Source of the DNA: Streptomyces sp. man185
Lineage (GTDB): Bacteria > Actinomycetota > Actinomycetes > Streptomycetales > Streptomycetaceae
DNA length: 53,808 nt
Assembly: GCA_002551355.1 (NCBI GenBank)
Contig: NTHE01000055.1
Coordinates: forward strand, 1 to 53,808
Direction of reading: 5' to 3'
The translations under genes and the position numbers were made by a program. Position 1 is the stretch's first letter. Each line of letters opens with the position of its first letter. This document shows, piece by piece, positions 17,165 through 25,438 of this stretch. The notes below the pieces were generated by a model. The model was given only the letters and a program-made list of their open reading frames with translations. It ran no database searches and was not told the origin of the DNA.

Positions 17165-18213
17165 CCCGGCTCATTCCGTCCCCGGTCGTCGTCGACATCC
17201 GGCGCGGCGCCATGGACGATCTGGCGGGTCTCCTGGCCGATCAGCGGATCTCGTCCTCGGGCAAGCTCGCCATCGCGATCAGCGACGGCTCCGGGCGCGC
17301 CCTGCGGGAGAGGCTCGCCCCGGTCCTGCCGGGCGCCGACTGGTATCCGGTGTCCGACGGCACGATCGACTCCGCGGTGAAGCTCGCCGACGGCATCAAG
17401 GGCAACCGGTACGACGCCGTCGTCGGCCTCGGCGGCGGCAAGATCATCGACGTGGCGAAGTACGCCGCGGCGCGGGTCGGGCTGCCCATGGTCGCCGTCG
17501 CGACGAACCTCTCGCACGACGGCCTGTGCTCGCCGGTCGCCACGCTGGACAACGACAACGGGCGCGGCTCCTACGGGGTCCCCACCCCGATCGCCGTGGT
17601 CATCGACCTCGACGTGATCCGTGAGGCGCCCGCCCGGTACGTCCGCTCCGGCATCGGCGACGCGATCTCGAACATCTCCTGCGTCGCCGACTGGGAGCTG
17701 GCCCACGAGGTCAACGGCGAGGAGATCGACGGTCTGGCGGCCGCGATGGCCCGCCAGGCGGGCGAGGCCGTGCTGCGTCACCCCGGCGGGGTCGGCGACG
17801 ACGGCTTCCTGAAGGTGCTGGCCGAGGGGCTCGTGCTGACGGGCATCTCGATGTCGGTCGCGGGCGACTCCCGCCCGGCGTCCGGCGCCTGCCACGAGAT
17901 CAACCACGCCTTCGACCTGCTGTTCCCCCAGCGCGCGGCGAGCCACGGCGAGCAGGTCGGCCTCGGCGCCTGCTTCGCCATGCATCTGCGCGGCGCCCGC
18001 CAGGAGTCCCTCCTGATGGCATCGATACTGCGCCGCCACGGTCTGCCGGTCCTGCCGGAGGAGATCGGGTTCAGCGTCGACGAGTTCGTCGAGGCCGTCG
18101 ATTACGCGCCGCAGACGCGCCCGGGACGCTTCACGGTCCTGGAGCACCTCAACCTGTCCACCGACCAGATCAGGGACGCGTACGCCGACTATGCGACGAC
18201 CATCAGTAGCTGA
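17152..18213 (+). CDS. Glycerol-1-phosphate dehydrogenase-like protein (EgsA/AraM group)
   Basis: 353 residues of the iron-containing alcohol dehydrogenase/dehydroquinate synthase fold. The NAD-binding GGGKIIDVAKY and the metal ligands in NLSHDGLCSP (Asp), GACHEINHAFD (His) and ASHGEQVG (His) fit glycerol-1-phosphate dehydrogenases, which reduce dihydroxyacetone phosphate to sn-glycerol-1-phosphate. That stereoisomer is rare in bacteria. GTG 17152 overlaps the previous gene by 13 bases, so translation is coupled. In this cluster it likely supplies the alcohol that the nucleotidyltransferase activates. A related polyol phosphate is also possible. Confidence 0.83.
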   Translation: MPVLTRLIPSPVVVDIRRGAMDDLAGLLADQRISSSGKLAIAISDGSGRALRERLAPVLPGADWYPVSDGTIDSAVKLADGIKGNRYDAVVGLGGGKIIDVAKYAAARVGLPMVAVATNLSHDGLCSPVATLDNDNGRGSYGVPTPIAVVIDLDVIREAPARYVRSGIGDAISNISCVADWELAHEVNGEEIDGLAAAMARQAGEAVLRHPGGVGDDGFLKVLAEGLVLTGISMSVAGDSRPASGACHEINHAFDLLFPQRAASHGEQVGLGACFAMHLRGARQESLLMASILRRHGLPVLPEEIGFSVDEFVEAVDYAPQTRPGRFTVLEHLNLSTDQIRDAYADYATTISS

Positions 18214-18970
18214 ACTCCGTCCGGTCGTTCACCCCCCGGGGGTGAAGGACCGGCGAAGCGGCGAGCACTGGGCCGGGCGCATGTACATGCGCGAGGTCTC
18301 GCTGCGCGTGGACCGCTACCTGGTCAACACCGGCGTCACACCGAACCAGGTCACGTACGTGATGACGCTGGCCGGCGCCCTGGCCGCCCCGGCGCTGCTG
18401 GTGCCGGGCATCTGGGGCGCCGTGCTCGGCGTGGTGATGGTCCAGCTCTACCTGCTGTTCGACTGCGTGGACGGCGAGCTCGCCCGCTGGAAGAAGCAGT
18501 ACTCGCTCAGCGGCGTCTACCTGGACCGGGTCGCCGCCTACCTGTGCGACGCGGCGGTGCTGGTCGGCCTCGGCCTGCGCGCCGCCGACATCTGGGGCGA
18601 GGGCCGGATCGACTGGCTCTGGGCCTTCCTCGGGACCCTCGCCGCGCTCGGCGCGATCCTCATCAAGGCCGAGACCGACCTGGTCGGCGTGGCCCGCCAC
18701 CAGGGCGGGATGCCGCCGGTGAAGGAGGCGGCCTCCGAGCCCCGCTCCTCCGGCATGGCGCTGGCCCGGAAGGCGGCGGCGGCGCTCAAGTTCCACCGGC
18801 TGATCCTCGGCATCGAGGCCTCGCTGGTGATTCTCGTGGTGGCCGTCGTCGACGCGATCGGGGGCGACCTCTTCTACACCCGCCTGACCGTGGCGGTCAT
18901 GGCCGGCATCGCGCTGCTGCAGACCCTGCTGCACCTGGTGTCCGTCCTGGCGTCCAGCAGGCTGAAGTGA
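18191..18970 (+). CDS. CDP-alcohol phosphotransferase family protein with altered last Asp
   Basis: 259 residues, about six membrane segments. The family motif is at residues 91-116: D91, D94, G95, A98, R99, G108 and D112 are present, but the final Asp (position 116), which acts as base in characterised enzymes, is Ala; the next Asp is D120. It may use a shifted residue or have lost standard activity. It starts at ATG 18191, overlapping the dehydrogenase gene by 23 bases, and ends in a GTGA overlap with the glycosyltransferase. It probably transfers or polymerises the CDP-activated polyol at the membrane (inference). Confidence 0.83.
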   Translation: MRRPSVAELRPVVHPPGVKDRRSGEHWAGRMYMREVSLRVDRYLVNTGVTPNQVTYVMTLAGALAAPALLVPGIWGAVLGVVMVQLYLLFDCVDGELARWKKQYSLSGVYLDRVAAYLCDAAVLVGLGLRAADIWGEGRIDWLWAFLGTLAALGAILIKAETDLVGVARHQGGMPPVKEAASEPRSSGMALARKAAAALKFHRLILGIEASLVILVVAVVDAIGGDLFYTRLTVAVMAGIALLQTLLHLVSVLASSRLK

Positions 18971-19851
18971 CCTTTCCCATGAAACTGGGCGCGGTGATCA
19001 TCACCATGGGCAACCGCCCGGCCGAGCTCCGCGCCCTCCTCGATTCGGTCACCGCCCAGCACGGTGACCGGATCGAGGTCGTGGTGGTCGGCAACGGCGC
19101 CCCGGTCCCCGAGGTGCCCGCCGGGGTGCGCACGGTGGAGCTGCCCGAGAACCTGGGCATCCCAGGCGGCCGCAACGTCGGCATCGAGGCGTTCGGGCCC
19201 CGCGGGGCGGACGTGGACGCGCTGCTCTTCCTGGACGACGACGGACTGCTCCCGAACCGGGACACCGCCGAGCTGTGCCGGCAGGCCTTCGAGGCCGACC
19301 CAAAACTCGGGATCGTCACCTTCCGGATCGCCGACCCGGACACCGGGGCCACCCAGCGGCGGCACGTGCCCCGGCTGCGGGCCGCCGACCCGATGCGCTC
19401 CTCGCGCGTGACGACCTTCCTCGGCGGCGCCAACGCCGTACGCACCAAGGTCATCGCCGAGGTCGGCCCGCTGCCCGAGGACTTCTTCTACGCCCACGAG
19501 GAGACGGACCTCGCCTGGCGGGCGCTGGACGCGGGCTGGATGATCGACTACCGCGCCGACATGGTGCTGAACCACCCCACCACCGCCCCGTCCCGGCACG
19601 CGGTCTACCACCGCATGGTCGCCCGCAACCGGGTCTGGCTCGCCCGCCGCAACCTGCCCGCCCCGCTGGTGCCCCTCTACCTGGGGGTCTGGCTGCTGCT
19701 GACCTTGGTCAGGCGTCCGTCGCCGCCCGCGCTGAAGGCATGGTTCGGCGGATTCCGGGAAGGCTGGACCACTCCCTGCGGAACCCGTCGCCCGATGAAG
19801 TGGCGTACGGTGTGGCGGCTGACGAGGCTGGGCCGACCTCCGGTCATCTGA
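18967..19851 (+). CDS. Family 2 glycosyltransferase
   Basis: 294 residues. A GT-A fold with the start GAVIITMGNRPAELRALL, a DDD metal motif (LFLDDDGLL) and a later acceptor region with HEETDLAWRALDAGW, as in rhamnosyl- or galactofuranosyl-transferase-like GT2 proteins. A hydrophobic stretch near the C-terminus (LVPLYLGVWLLLTLV) may anchor it to the membrane. GTG 18967 overlaps the preceding stop; ATG 18979 is the alternative. It probably adds a sugar to the linkage unit or polymer made by the cluster. Confidence 0.87.
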   Translation: MTFPMKLGAVIITMGNRPAELRALLDSVTAQHGDRIEVVVVGNGAPVPEVPAGVRTVELPENLGIPGGRNVGIEAFGPRGADVDALLFLDDDGLLPNRDTAELCRQAFEADPKLGIVTFRIADPDTGATQRRHVPRLRAADPMRSSRVTTFLGGANAVRTKVIAEVGPLPEDFFYAHEETDLAWRALDAGWMIDYRADMVLNHPTTAPSRHAVYHRMVARNRVWLARRNLPAPLVPLYLGVWLLLTLVRRPSPPALKAWFGGFREGWTTPCGTRRPMKWRTVWRLTRLGRPPVI

Positions 19852-19952
19852 GAGGCTTTCCTCTGAGAGCATGAGGCGTATTTTCTTTCCGGAACCTGTC
19901 CGCCTGAGCCGCGCCCGCGACTGGCTGCGCGTGAAGACGAGAGTTTCAACTT

Positions 19953-20882
19953 GTGAGTGACACGACCCACGACGGTGGGGTAGCCCTCGGGACCCCACCG
20001 TCCGCCGACGAGGGCCTCGACGCGGCCCAGCTGGCCGCCAAGTACGGCCTGACCGTGAGCGGCGCCCGGCCGGGGCTGTTCGCGTACATGCGACAGCTCT
20101 GGGGACGACGCCACTTCATCCTGGCCTTTTCCCGGGCGAAGCTGACCGCGCAGTACAGCCAGGCCAAACTGGGGCAGCTGTGGCAAGTGGTCACGCCCCT
20201 GCTGAACGCCGCGGTCTATTACCTGATCTTCGGACTGATCCTGGGGACCAGGGAGGGGATTCCCCACGACGTCTTCGTGCCGTTCCTGGTCACCGGCGTC
20301 TTCGTCTTCACCTTCACCCAGAGCTCGGTGATGGCGGGCGTCCGGTCGATCTCCGGCAACCTCGGACTGGTCCGGGCCCTCCACTTCCCCCGGGCCTCGC
20401 TCCCGATCTCCTTCTCGCTCCAGCAGCTCCAGCAACTGCTCTTCTCGATGATCGTGATGGTCGCGGTCACCGTCATCTTCGGCAGCTACCCGTCGCTGTC
20501 GTGGCTCCTGGTGATCCCCGCCCTGATCCTCCAGTTCGTCTTCAACACCGGACTGGCCCTCGTCATGGCGCGGCTCGGCTCCAAGACGCCCGACCTCGCG
20601 CAGCTGATGCCGTTCGTGATGCGCACCTGGATGTACGCCTCGGGCGTCATGTTCTCCATCCCGGTGATGCTCAAGGACAAGCCGGCCTGGATCGCCGACG
20701 TGCTGCAGTACAACCCGGCGGCCATCTACATGGACCTGGTCCGCTTCGCCATGATCGACGGGTACGGCTCCGAGAACCTGCCGGACCACGTCTGGGCCGC
20801 CGGCCTGGGCTGGGCCGTGCTGCTGGGCGTGGTGGGATTCGTGTACTTCTGGAAGGCGGAGGAGCGGTACGGCCGTGGCTGA
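19953..20882 (+). CDS. ABC-2 type transporter permease (polysaccharide/teichoic acid export, TagG-like)
   Basis: 309 residues with a soluble N-terminal part (about 60 residues), an amphipathic segment (SRAKLTAQYSQAKLGQLW) and six membrane segments, the layout of TagG/Wzm-type export permeases. It follows the glycosyltransferase by about 100 bases and overlaps the ATPase gene by 8 bases. With the ATPase it would carry a lipid-linked polymer across the membrane. GTG 19953 is preceded by a modest GACGAGAG. Confidence 0.88.
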   Translation: MSDTTHDGGVALGTPPSADEGLDAAQLAAKYGLTVSGARPGLFAYMRQLWGRRHFILAFSRAKLTAQYSQAKLGQLWQVVTPLLNAAVYYLIFGLILGTREGIPHDVFVPFLVTGVFVFTFTQSSVMAGVRSISGNLGLVRALHFPRASLPISFSLQQLQQLLFSMIVMVAVTVIFGSYPSLSWLLVIPALILQFVFNTGLALVMARLGSKTPDLAQLMPFVMRTWMYASGVMFSIPVMLKDKPAWIADVLQYNPAAIYMDLVRFAMIDGYGSENLPDHVWAAGLGWAVLLGVVGFVYFWKAEERYGRG

Positions 20883-21660
20883 CGACAACGCGCAGGGGCG
20901 CATCCCCACGGTGATCGCCGACGACGTGCACATCGTGTACCGGGTCAACGGCGCGGGTGGCGGCCGGGGCAGCGCCACCGCCGCACTGAGCCGCATGGTG
21001 CGGCGCGGCAAGGGCGAGCCGCGGGGCGTCCGGAAGGTGCACGCCGTACGCGGTGTCTCCTTCACCGCCTACCGCGGCGAGGCCATCGGCCTCATCGGCA
21101 CCAACGGCTCCGGCAAGTCGACACTGCTGCGGGCCATCGCCGGTCTGCTGCCGACCGAATCAGGCCATGTGTACACCGACGGTCAGCCCTCGCTGCTCGG
21201 GGTGAACGCGGCCCTGATGAGCGACCTGACCGGGGAGCGCAACGTGGTGCTCGGCGGTCTGGCCATGGGGATGACCCAGGCCGAGATCCGCTCCCGCTAC
21301 CAGGAGATCGTCGACTTCTCCGGGATCAACGAGAAGGGCGACTTCATCACCCTTCCGATGCGGACGTACTCCTCCGGCATGGCGGCGCGGCTGCGCTTCT
21401 CGATCGCCGCCGCCAAGAACCACGACGTCCTCATGATCGACGAGGCGCTGGCCACCGGTGACCGCAAGTTCCGCATCCGCTCCGAGGAGCGGATCCGTGA
21501 GCTGCGCAAGGAGGCGGGCACCGTCTTCCTGGTCAGCCACAACAACAAGTCGATCCGGGACACCTGCGACCGCGCGCTCTGGCTGGAGAAGGGCGAGCTG
21601 CTGATGGACGGTCCCACCGAGGAAGTCCTCAAGGCGTACGAACGCGAAACGGGCAAGTAG
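20875..21660 (+). CDS. ABC transporter ATP-binding protein (TagH/Wzt-like)
   Basis: 261 residues. Walker A GLIGTNGSGKST, signature YSSGM, Walker B LMIDEALATGD and H-loop LVSHN are all present; the SSGM signature with an A-L-A after the Walker B Glu is typical of polysaccharide exporters of the TagH/Wzt group. An N-terminal extension of about 45 residues includes a basic stretch (RMVRRGKGEPRG). It lacks the long C-terminal carbohydrate-binding domain of Wzt. GTG 20875 overlaps the permease gene. A terminator follows. Confidence 0.9.
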   Translation: MADDNAQGRIPTVIADDVHIVYRVNGAGGGRGSATAALSRMVRRGKGEPRGVRKVHAVRGVSFTAYRGEAIGLIGTNGSGKSTLLRAIAGLLPTESGHVYTDGQPSLLGVNAALMSDLTGERNVVLGGLAMGMTQAEIRSRYQEIVDFSGINEKGDFITLPMRTYSSGMAARLRFSIAAAKNHDVLMIDEALATGDRKFRIRSEERIRELRKEAGTVFLVSHNNKSIRDTCDRALWLEKGELLMDGPTEEVLKAYERETGK

Positions 21661-21676
21661 TCCGAGCCTCTCCCGT

Positions 21677-21706
21677 GGCCCCCGCCGGACCGGTCCGGCG
21701 GGGGCC
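21677..21706 (+). terminator. Perfect 30-base palindrome ending the envelope cluster
   Basis: 14-base GC-rich arms (21677-21690 and 21693-21706) joined by CG make a perfect palindrome 16 bases after the ATPase stop. It separates the envelope cluster from the hopanoid operon. Confidence 0.8.
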
Positions 21707-22013
21707 GTGCGGTGCCCGGCGCCGGGCGGGCCGTCCGCAGCAGGGGCCCGGGTCGATCTCCTCCCGGCGGATGACGTCAATCGCGCCGTGCGCGGGGAAG
21801 GTTGACGGGGACGGCCGGGAAGCGGTGGCGGGCGCTCCACCCCGCCGATCCCCTGTGAGCTGTACAACGTAAGCTGTAGCGGTGCTGATTCATGGCAAGT
21901 AGGGCGATACGCCCCGGCACCGACGCTCTGCCGCAGTGCATTGGGAAGACTGAGCGGCGTGTCCGAAAAGGGTTGTTTTGGGTCAGCAGTGTAGAACGGG
22001 AGATGTGACGGCA
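21707..22013 (+). promoter_or_regulatory. Upstream region of the hopanoid operon
   Basis: About 307 bases without a convincing gene on either strand. It becomes AT-richer from about 21850 onward, as promoters here do, so the operon promoter probably lies there. I could not match a clear -35/-10 pair. GGGAG at about 21999 may serve the small ORF at 22014. Confidence 0.4.
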
Positions 22014-22076
22014 ATGACGGAAGATCTCCAGCTCCGACGTGGTTTCGCCGTCCCCGCGCCGGGCGGTCCGCAGTGA
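22014..22076 (+). CDS. Possible 20-residue upstream ORF coupled to hpnC
   Basis: ATG 22014 opens a 20-codon ORF (MTEDLQLRRGFAVPAPGGPQ) whose TGA at 22074-22076 overlaps the GTG start of hpnC at 22073. hpnC has no visible ribosome binding site of its own, while a GGGAG lies about 11 bases before this ATG. The layout fits translational coupling through a leader ORF. It may be a chance frame. Confidence 0.35.
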   Translation: MTEDLQLRRGFAVPAPGGPQ

Positions 22077-22984
22077 CCTCGACCCCCGACCCGCGCACCG
22101 GCGACGCCACCCTCGGCAAGGCCGCGGACGAGAACTTCCCCGTGGCGCCCTTCTTCCTGCCCCGCGCCTGGCGCGACGACCTGATGGCGGTCTACGGATT
22201 CGCCCGGCTCGTCGACGACATCGGCGACGGCGACCTCGCCCCCGGCGGCGCGGACGCCCGCCACCTCGGCCTGGAGCCGGAGCAGAGCGACGACCGCCTC
22301 GCCATGCTCGACGCCTTCGAGACCGACCTCCACCGGGTCTTCGCCACCACCGGCGATGAGCCGCACCACCCGCTGCTGCGCAACCTGCGCCCCACCGTTC
22401 GGCGCCGCGCGCTCACCCCCGAGCCCTTCCTCGGCCTGATCGAGGCCAACCGCCAGGACCAGAAGATCCGCCGCTACGGCACCTACGCCGAGCTCGCCGC
22501 CTACTGCGAGCTCTCCGCGAACCCGGTCGGCCGCCTGGTCCTCGCCCTCACCGGCACCTTGAGCCCGGACCGTATCCGCCGCTCCGACGCGGTCTGCACC
22601 GCACTCCAGATCGTCGAGCACCTCCAGGACGTGGCCGAGGACCTCGAACGCGACCGGATCTATCTGCCCGCCGAGGACATGGAACGCTTCCGGGTCACCG
22701 AATCCGACCTGGCCGCGCCCTCCGCCGGAGCCTCCGTCCGCGCCCTGATCGCGTACGAGGCCCAGCGCGCGAGCGAGCTGCTGGACGAAGGCCCCCCACT
22801 GGTGGGCAGCGTCGACGGCAGACTCAAACTGCTTCTCGCCGGATTCGTCGGGGGCGGCCGCAGCGCGCTCACGGCGATCTCGGCAGCCGGGTTCGACGTA
22901 CTGCCCGGACCGCCCAAGCCCACCAAGCCCAGGCTGCTGCGCGAAGTGGGAATCGTCTTGCGAAGAGCGCGTGGAGAGAGGTGA
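22073..22984 (+). CDS. hpnC: Squalene synthase HpnC (hydroxysqualene synthase)
   Basis: 303 residues of the squalene/phytoene synthase family. Two Asp-rich motifs are visible: LVDDIGDGD near residue 45 and DVAEDLERDRIYLP near residue 185. In the HpnCDE route, HpnD makes presqualene diphosphate, HpnC turns it into hydroxysqualene and HpnE reduces that to squalene. The N-terminal FPVAPFFLPRAWR pattern and position first in the operon fit HpnC. The start GTG 22073 lacks its own ribosome site. The stop overlaps hpnD. Confidence 0.9.
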   Translation: MTSTPDPRTGDATLGKAADENFPVAPFFLPRAWRDDLMAVYGFARLVDDIGDGDLAPGGADARHLGLEPEQSDDRLAMLDAFETDLHRVFATTGDEPHHPLLRNLRPTVRRRALTPEPFLGLIEANRQDQKIRRYGTYAELAAYCELSANPVGRLVLALTGTLSPDRIRRSDAVCTALQIVEHLQDVAEDLERDRIYLPAEDMERFRVTESDLAAPSAGASVRALIAYEAQRASELLDEGPPLVGSVDGRLKLLLAGFVGGGRSALTAISAAGFDVLPGPPKPTKPRLLREVGIVLRRARGER

Positions 22985-23934
22985 GCCGGACCGTGGAGGG
23001 ACAGACGACGTACATGTCGCCGCCGGTGCAGGCCGCATACAGTTACTGCGAAGCCGTCACCGGACAGCAGGCCCGTAACTTCGCCTACGGCATCCGGCTC
23101 CTGCCGAACGAGAAGCGGCAGGCCATGTCGGCGCTGTACGCCTTCTCCCGTCGGGTCGACGACATCGGCGACGGGGAGCTGGACGCGGGGACCAAGCGGA
23201 CCCGGCTGGAAAGCACCCGTGAGCTGCTCGACCGGGTCCGGCACGGCAAGGTCGAGGAGGACGACACCGACCCGGTGGCCGTCGCGCTCGCCGACGCCGC
23301 CCGCCGCTTCCCGCTCCCGCTCGGCGGACTCGACGAGCTGATCGACGGCGTCCTGATGGACGTGCGGGGCGCGACCTACGAGACCTGGGACGACCTCAAG
23401 GCCTACTGCCGGTGCGTCGCCGGAGCCATCGGACGCCTCAGCCTCGGCGTCTTCGGCACCGCGCCCGGCGCCGGCGGGGCCGAGCGCGCCGCGGAGTACG
23501 CCGACACCCTCGGCCTCGCCCTCCAGCTCACCAACATCCTGCGTGACGTCCGCGAGGACGCCGGCAACGGGCGCACCTACCTGCCCGCCGACGACCTGGC
23601 CAAATTCGGCTGCTCGGCAGGGTTTTACCGGACCACCCCGCCCCCCGGCTCCGACTTCGCGGGCCTCATCCACTTCGAGGTCCGCCGCGCCCGCGCCCTC
23701 TTCGCCGAGGGCTACCGGCTGCTGCCGATGCTCGACCGCCGCAGCGGCGCCTGCGTCGCGGCGATGGCCGGGATCTACCGCCGTCTCCTCGACCGCATCG
23801 AGCGCGACCCCGAGGCCGTCCTGCGCGGACGGGTCTCACTGCCCGGCCACGAGAAGGCCTACGTCGCGGTGCGCGGCCTGTCCGGGCTCGACGCCCGCCA
23901 CATCTCGCGGCTCACCGCCAGGGGGCGTGCCTGA
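22981..23934 (+). CDS. hpnD: Presqualene diphosphate synthase HpnD
   Basis: 317 residues of the squalene/phytoene synthase family: YAFSRRVDDIGDGE and NILRDVREDAGNGRTYLP are the two Asp-rich substrate-binding motifs, and the YCRCVAGAIGRLS segment is typical. It joins two farnesyl diphosphates to presqualene diphosphate. GTG 22981 overlaps the hpnC stop (GTGA) and has GGAGAGAG upstream. It starts with 14 residues before the conserved QAAYSYCEAVT. The stop overlaps the small ORF at 23934 (TGATG). Confidence 0.92.
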   Translation: MSRTVEGQTTYMSPPVQAAYSYCEAVTGQQARNFAYGIRLLPNEKRQAMSALYAFSRRVDDIGDGELDAGTKRTRLESTRELLDRVRHGKVEEDDTDPVAVALADAARRFPLPLGGLDELIDGVLMDVRGATYETWDDLKAYCRCVAGAIGRLSLGVFGTAPGAGGAERAAEYADTLGLALQLTNILRDVREDAGNGRTYLPADDLAKFGCSAGFYRTTPPPGSDFAGLIHFEVRRARALFAEGYRLLPMLDRRSGACVAAMAGIYRRLLDRIERDPEAVLRGRVSLPGHEKAYVAVRGLSGLDARHISRLTARGRA

Positions 23935-24056
23935 TGCGTCCCCGCCGCTCCGGCTCCGGGGCAACCCTCCGGTGGCCCGACGCGTCACTGACTGCGACGA
24001 TCTCCAGGGTGAGGACCCGGCAGACGGCCACGACCCGGCGGGAGGAGCAGGCATGA
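23934..24056 (+). CDS. 40-residue small ORF between hpnD and hpnE (DUF6380-like)
   Basis: ATG 23934 overlaps the hpnD stop (TGATG) and the TGA at 24054-24056 overlaps the hpnE start (ATGA), so the ORF fills the gap between the two genes exactly. The product is basic (many Arg), with a core ATLRWPDASLTATISR that resembles the short Streptomyces proteins grouped as DUF6380, as I remember that family. The S. coelicolor cluster also has a small gene (SCO6761) at this position. The perfect fit of both overlaps argues for translation. The function is unknown. Confidence 0.6.
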   Translation: MRPRRSGSGATLRWPDASLTATISRVRTRQTATTRREEQA

Positions 24057-25438
24057 GCGACGAGAGCCCGCGCCCCGTCGGCGTCGTCGTCGGCGGCGGC
24101 CTCGCCGGCGTCACGGCGGCGCTCCGCCTGGCCGACGCCGGACTCGACGTGACCCTCCTGGAAGGCCGCCCCCGCCTCGGCGGCCTCGCCTTCTCCTTCC
24201 AGCGCGGCGACCTCACCGTCGACAACGGCCAGCACGTCTACCTGCGCTGCTGCACCGGCTACCGCTGGTTCCTCGACCGGATCGACGCCGCCCACCTGGC
24301 CCCGCTCCAGGACCGCCTCGACGTGCCCGTGCTGGACGTCGGCCGGGCCGCCGGGCCGCGCCTGGGACGGATCCGCCGCACCGCCCTGCCCGTACCGCTG
24401 CACCTGGCCGGCGGCCTCGCCGCCTATCCGCACCTCTCGCTCGCCGAGAAGGCGTCCGTGGGCCGGGCCGCCCTGGCACTCGGCCGCCTCGACCCCGCCG
24501 ACCCCGAGCTGGACCACATCGACTTCGCCACCTGGCTGCGCCGCAACGGCCAGTCCGAGCGCACCATCGAGGCCCTGTGGGACCTCGTCGGCGTAGCCAC
24601 GCTGAACGCCACCGCCCCGAACGCGTCCATGGCCCTCGCGGCCAAGGTCTTCAAGACCGGCCTGCTCTCCGAGCCCGGCGCCGCCGACATCGGCTGGGCC
24701 ACCGTGCCGCTCGGCGAACTGCACGACACCCTCGCCCGCAAGGCGCTGGACACCGCGGGCGTCCGCACCGAACTGCGCGCCAAGGTCGGATCCCTCACCC
24801 GCACCGAGGACGGCCGCTGGAGCGTCGAGAGCGCGGGGGAGCGGATCACCGCCGACACCGTCGTGCTGGCCGTGCCGCAGACCGAGACCCACGACCTGCT
24901 GCCCGCCGGCGCGCTGGACGAGCCGGAACTGCTGCTCGACATCGACCACGCGCCGATCCTCAACGTCCACGTCGTCTACGACCGCAAGGTGCTGCGCAGG
25001 CCGTTCTTCGCCGCGATCGGCTCCCCGGTCCAGTGGGTCTTCGACCGCACCCACTCCTCGGGCCTGAAGGGCCCCGGGCAGTATCTGGCCGTCTCGCAGT
25101 CGGCCGCCCAGGACGAGATCGACCTGCCCGTCGCCGAACTGCGCTCCCGCTACCTGCCCGAGCTGGAGCGGCTGCTCCCCGCTGCCCGCGGCGCGGGCAT
25201 CCGCGACTTCTTCGTCACCCGGGAGCGCACCGCCACCTTCGCGCCCGCTCCGGGCGTCGGGCGGCTGCGCCCCGGCCCCCGCACCCGGCTGCCCGGTCTC
25301 CAGCTGGCGGGGGCATGGACCGCCACCGGCTGGCCCGCGACGATGGAGGGCGCCGTGCGCAGCGGCGCCGACGCCGCCGACGCGGCCCTCCACGACCTCG
25401 GCCGCCCCCATGGACATCCGCTGCAGGAGGCGGCATGA
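24053..25438 (+). CDS. hpnE: Hydroxysqualene dehydroxylase HpnE
   Basis: 461 residues of the FAD-dependent amine oxidase/phytoene desaturase family. The dinucleotide-binding motif is near the N-terminus (VVGGGLAGVTAALRLADAG, then LLEGRPRLGG), and the C-terminal FAD segment is GLQLAGAWTATGWPATMEGA. It reduces hydroxysqualene to squalene. GGAGGAG precedes ATG 24053, so the start is secure. The stop overlaps the start of the next gene (ATGA). Confidence 0.93.
   Translation: MSDESPRPVGVVVGGGLAGVTAALRLADAGLDVTLLEGRPRLGGLAFSFQRGDLTVDNGQHVYLRCCTGYRWFLDRIDAAHLAPLQDRLDVPVLDVGRAAGPRLGRIRRTALPVPLHLAGGLAAYPHLSLAEKASVGRAALALGRLDPADPELDHIDFATWLRRNGQSERTIEALWDLVGVATLNATAPNASMALAAKVFKTGLLSEPGAADIGWATVPLGELHDTLARKALDTAGVRTELRAKVGSLTRTEDGRWSVESAGERITADTVVLAVPQTETHDLLPAGALDEPELLLDIDHAPILNVHVVYDRKVLRRPFFAAIGSPVQWVFDRTHSSGLKGPGQYLAVSQSAAQDEIDLPVAELRSRYLPELERLLPAARGAGIRDFFVTRERTATFAPAPGVGRLRPGPRTRLPGLQLAGAWTATGWPATMEGAVRSGADAADAALHDLGRPHGHPLQEAA

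Noticed and set aside
19852..19952. Small hairpin (AGAGG-CTTT-CCTCT) after the glycosyltransferase gene as a terminator
   Set aside because: Only five base pairs and the downstream exporter genes appear to belong to the same unit.
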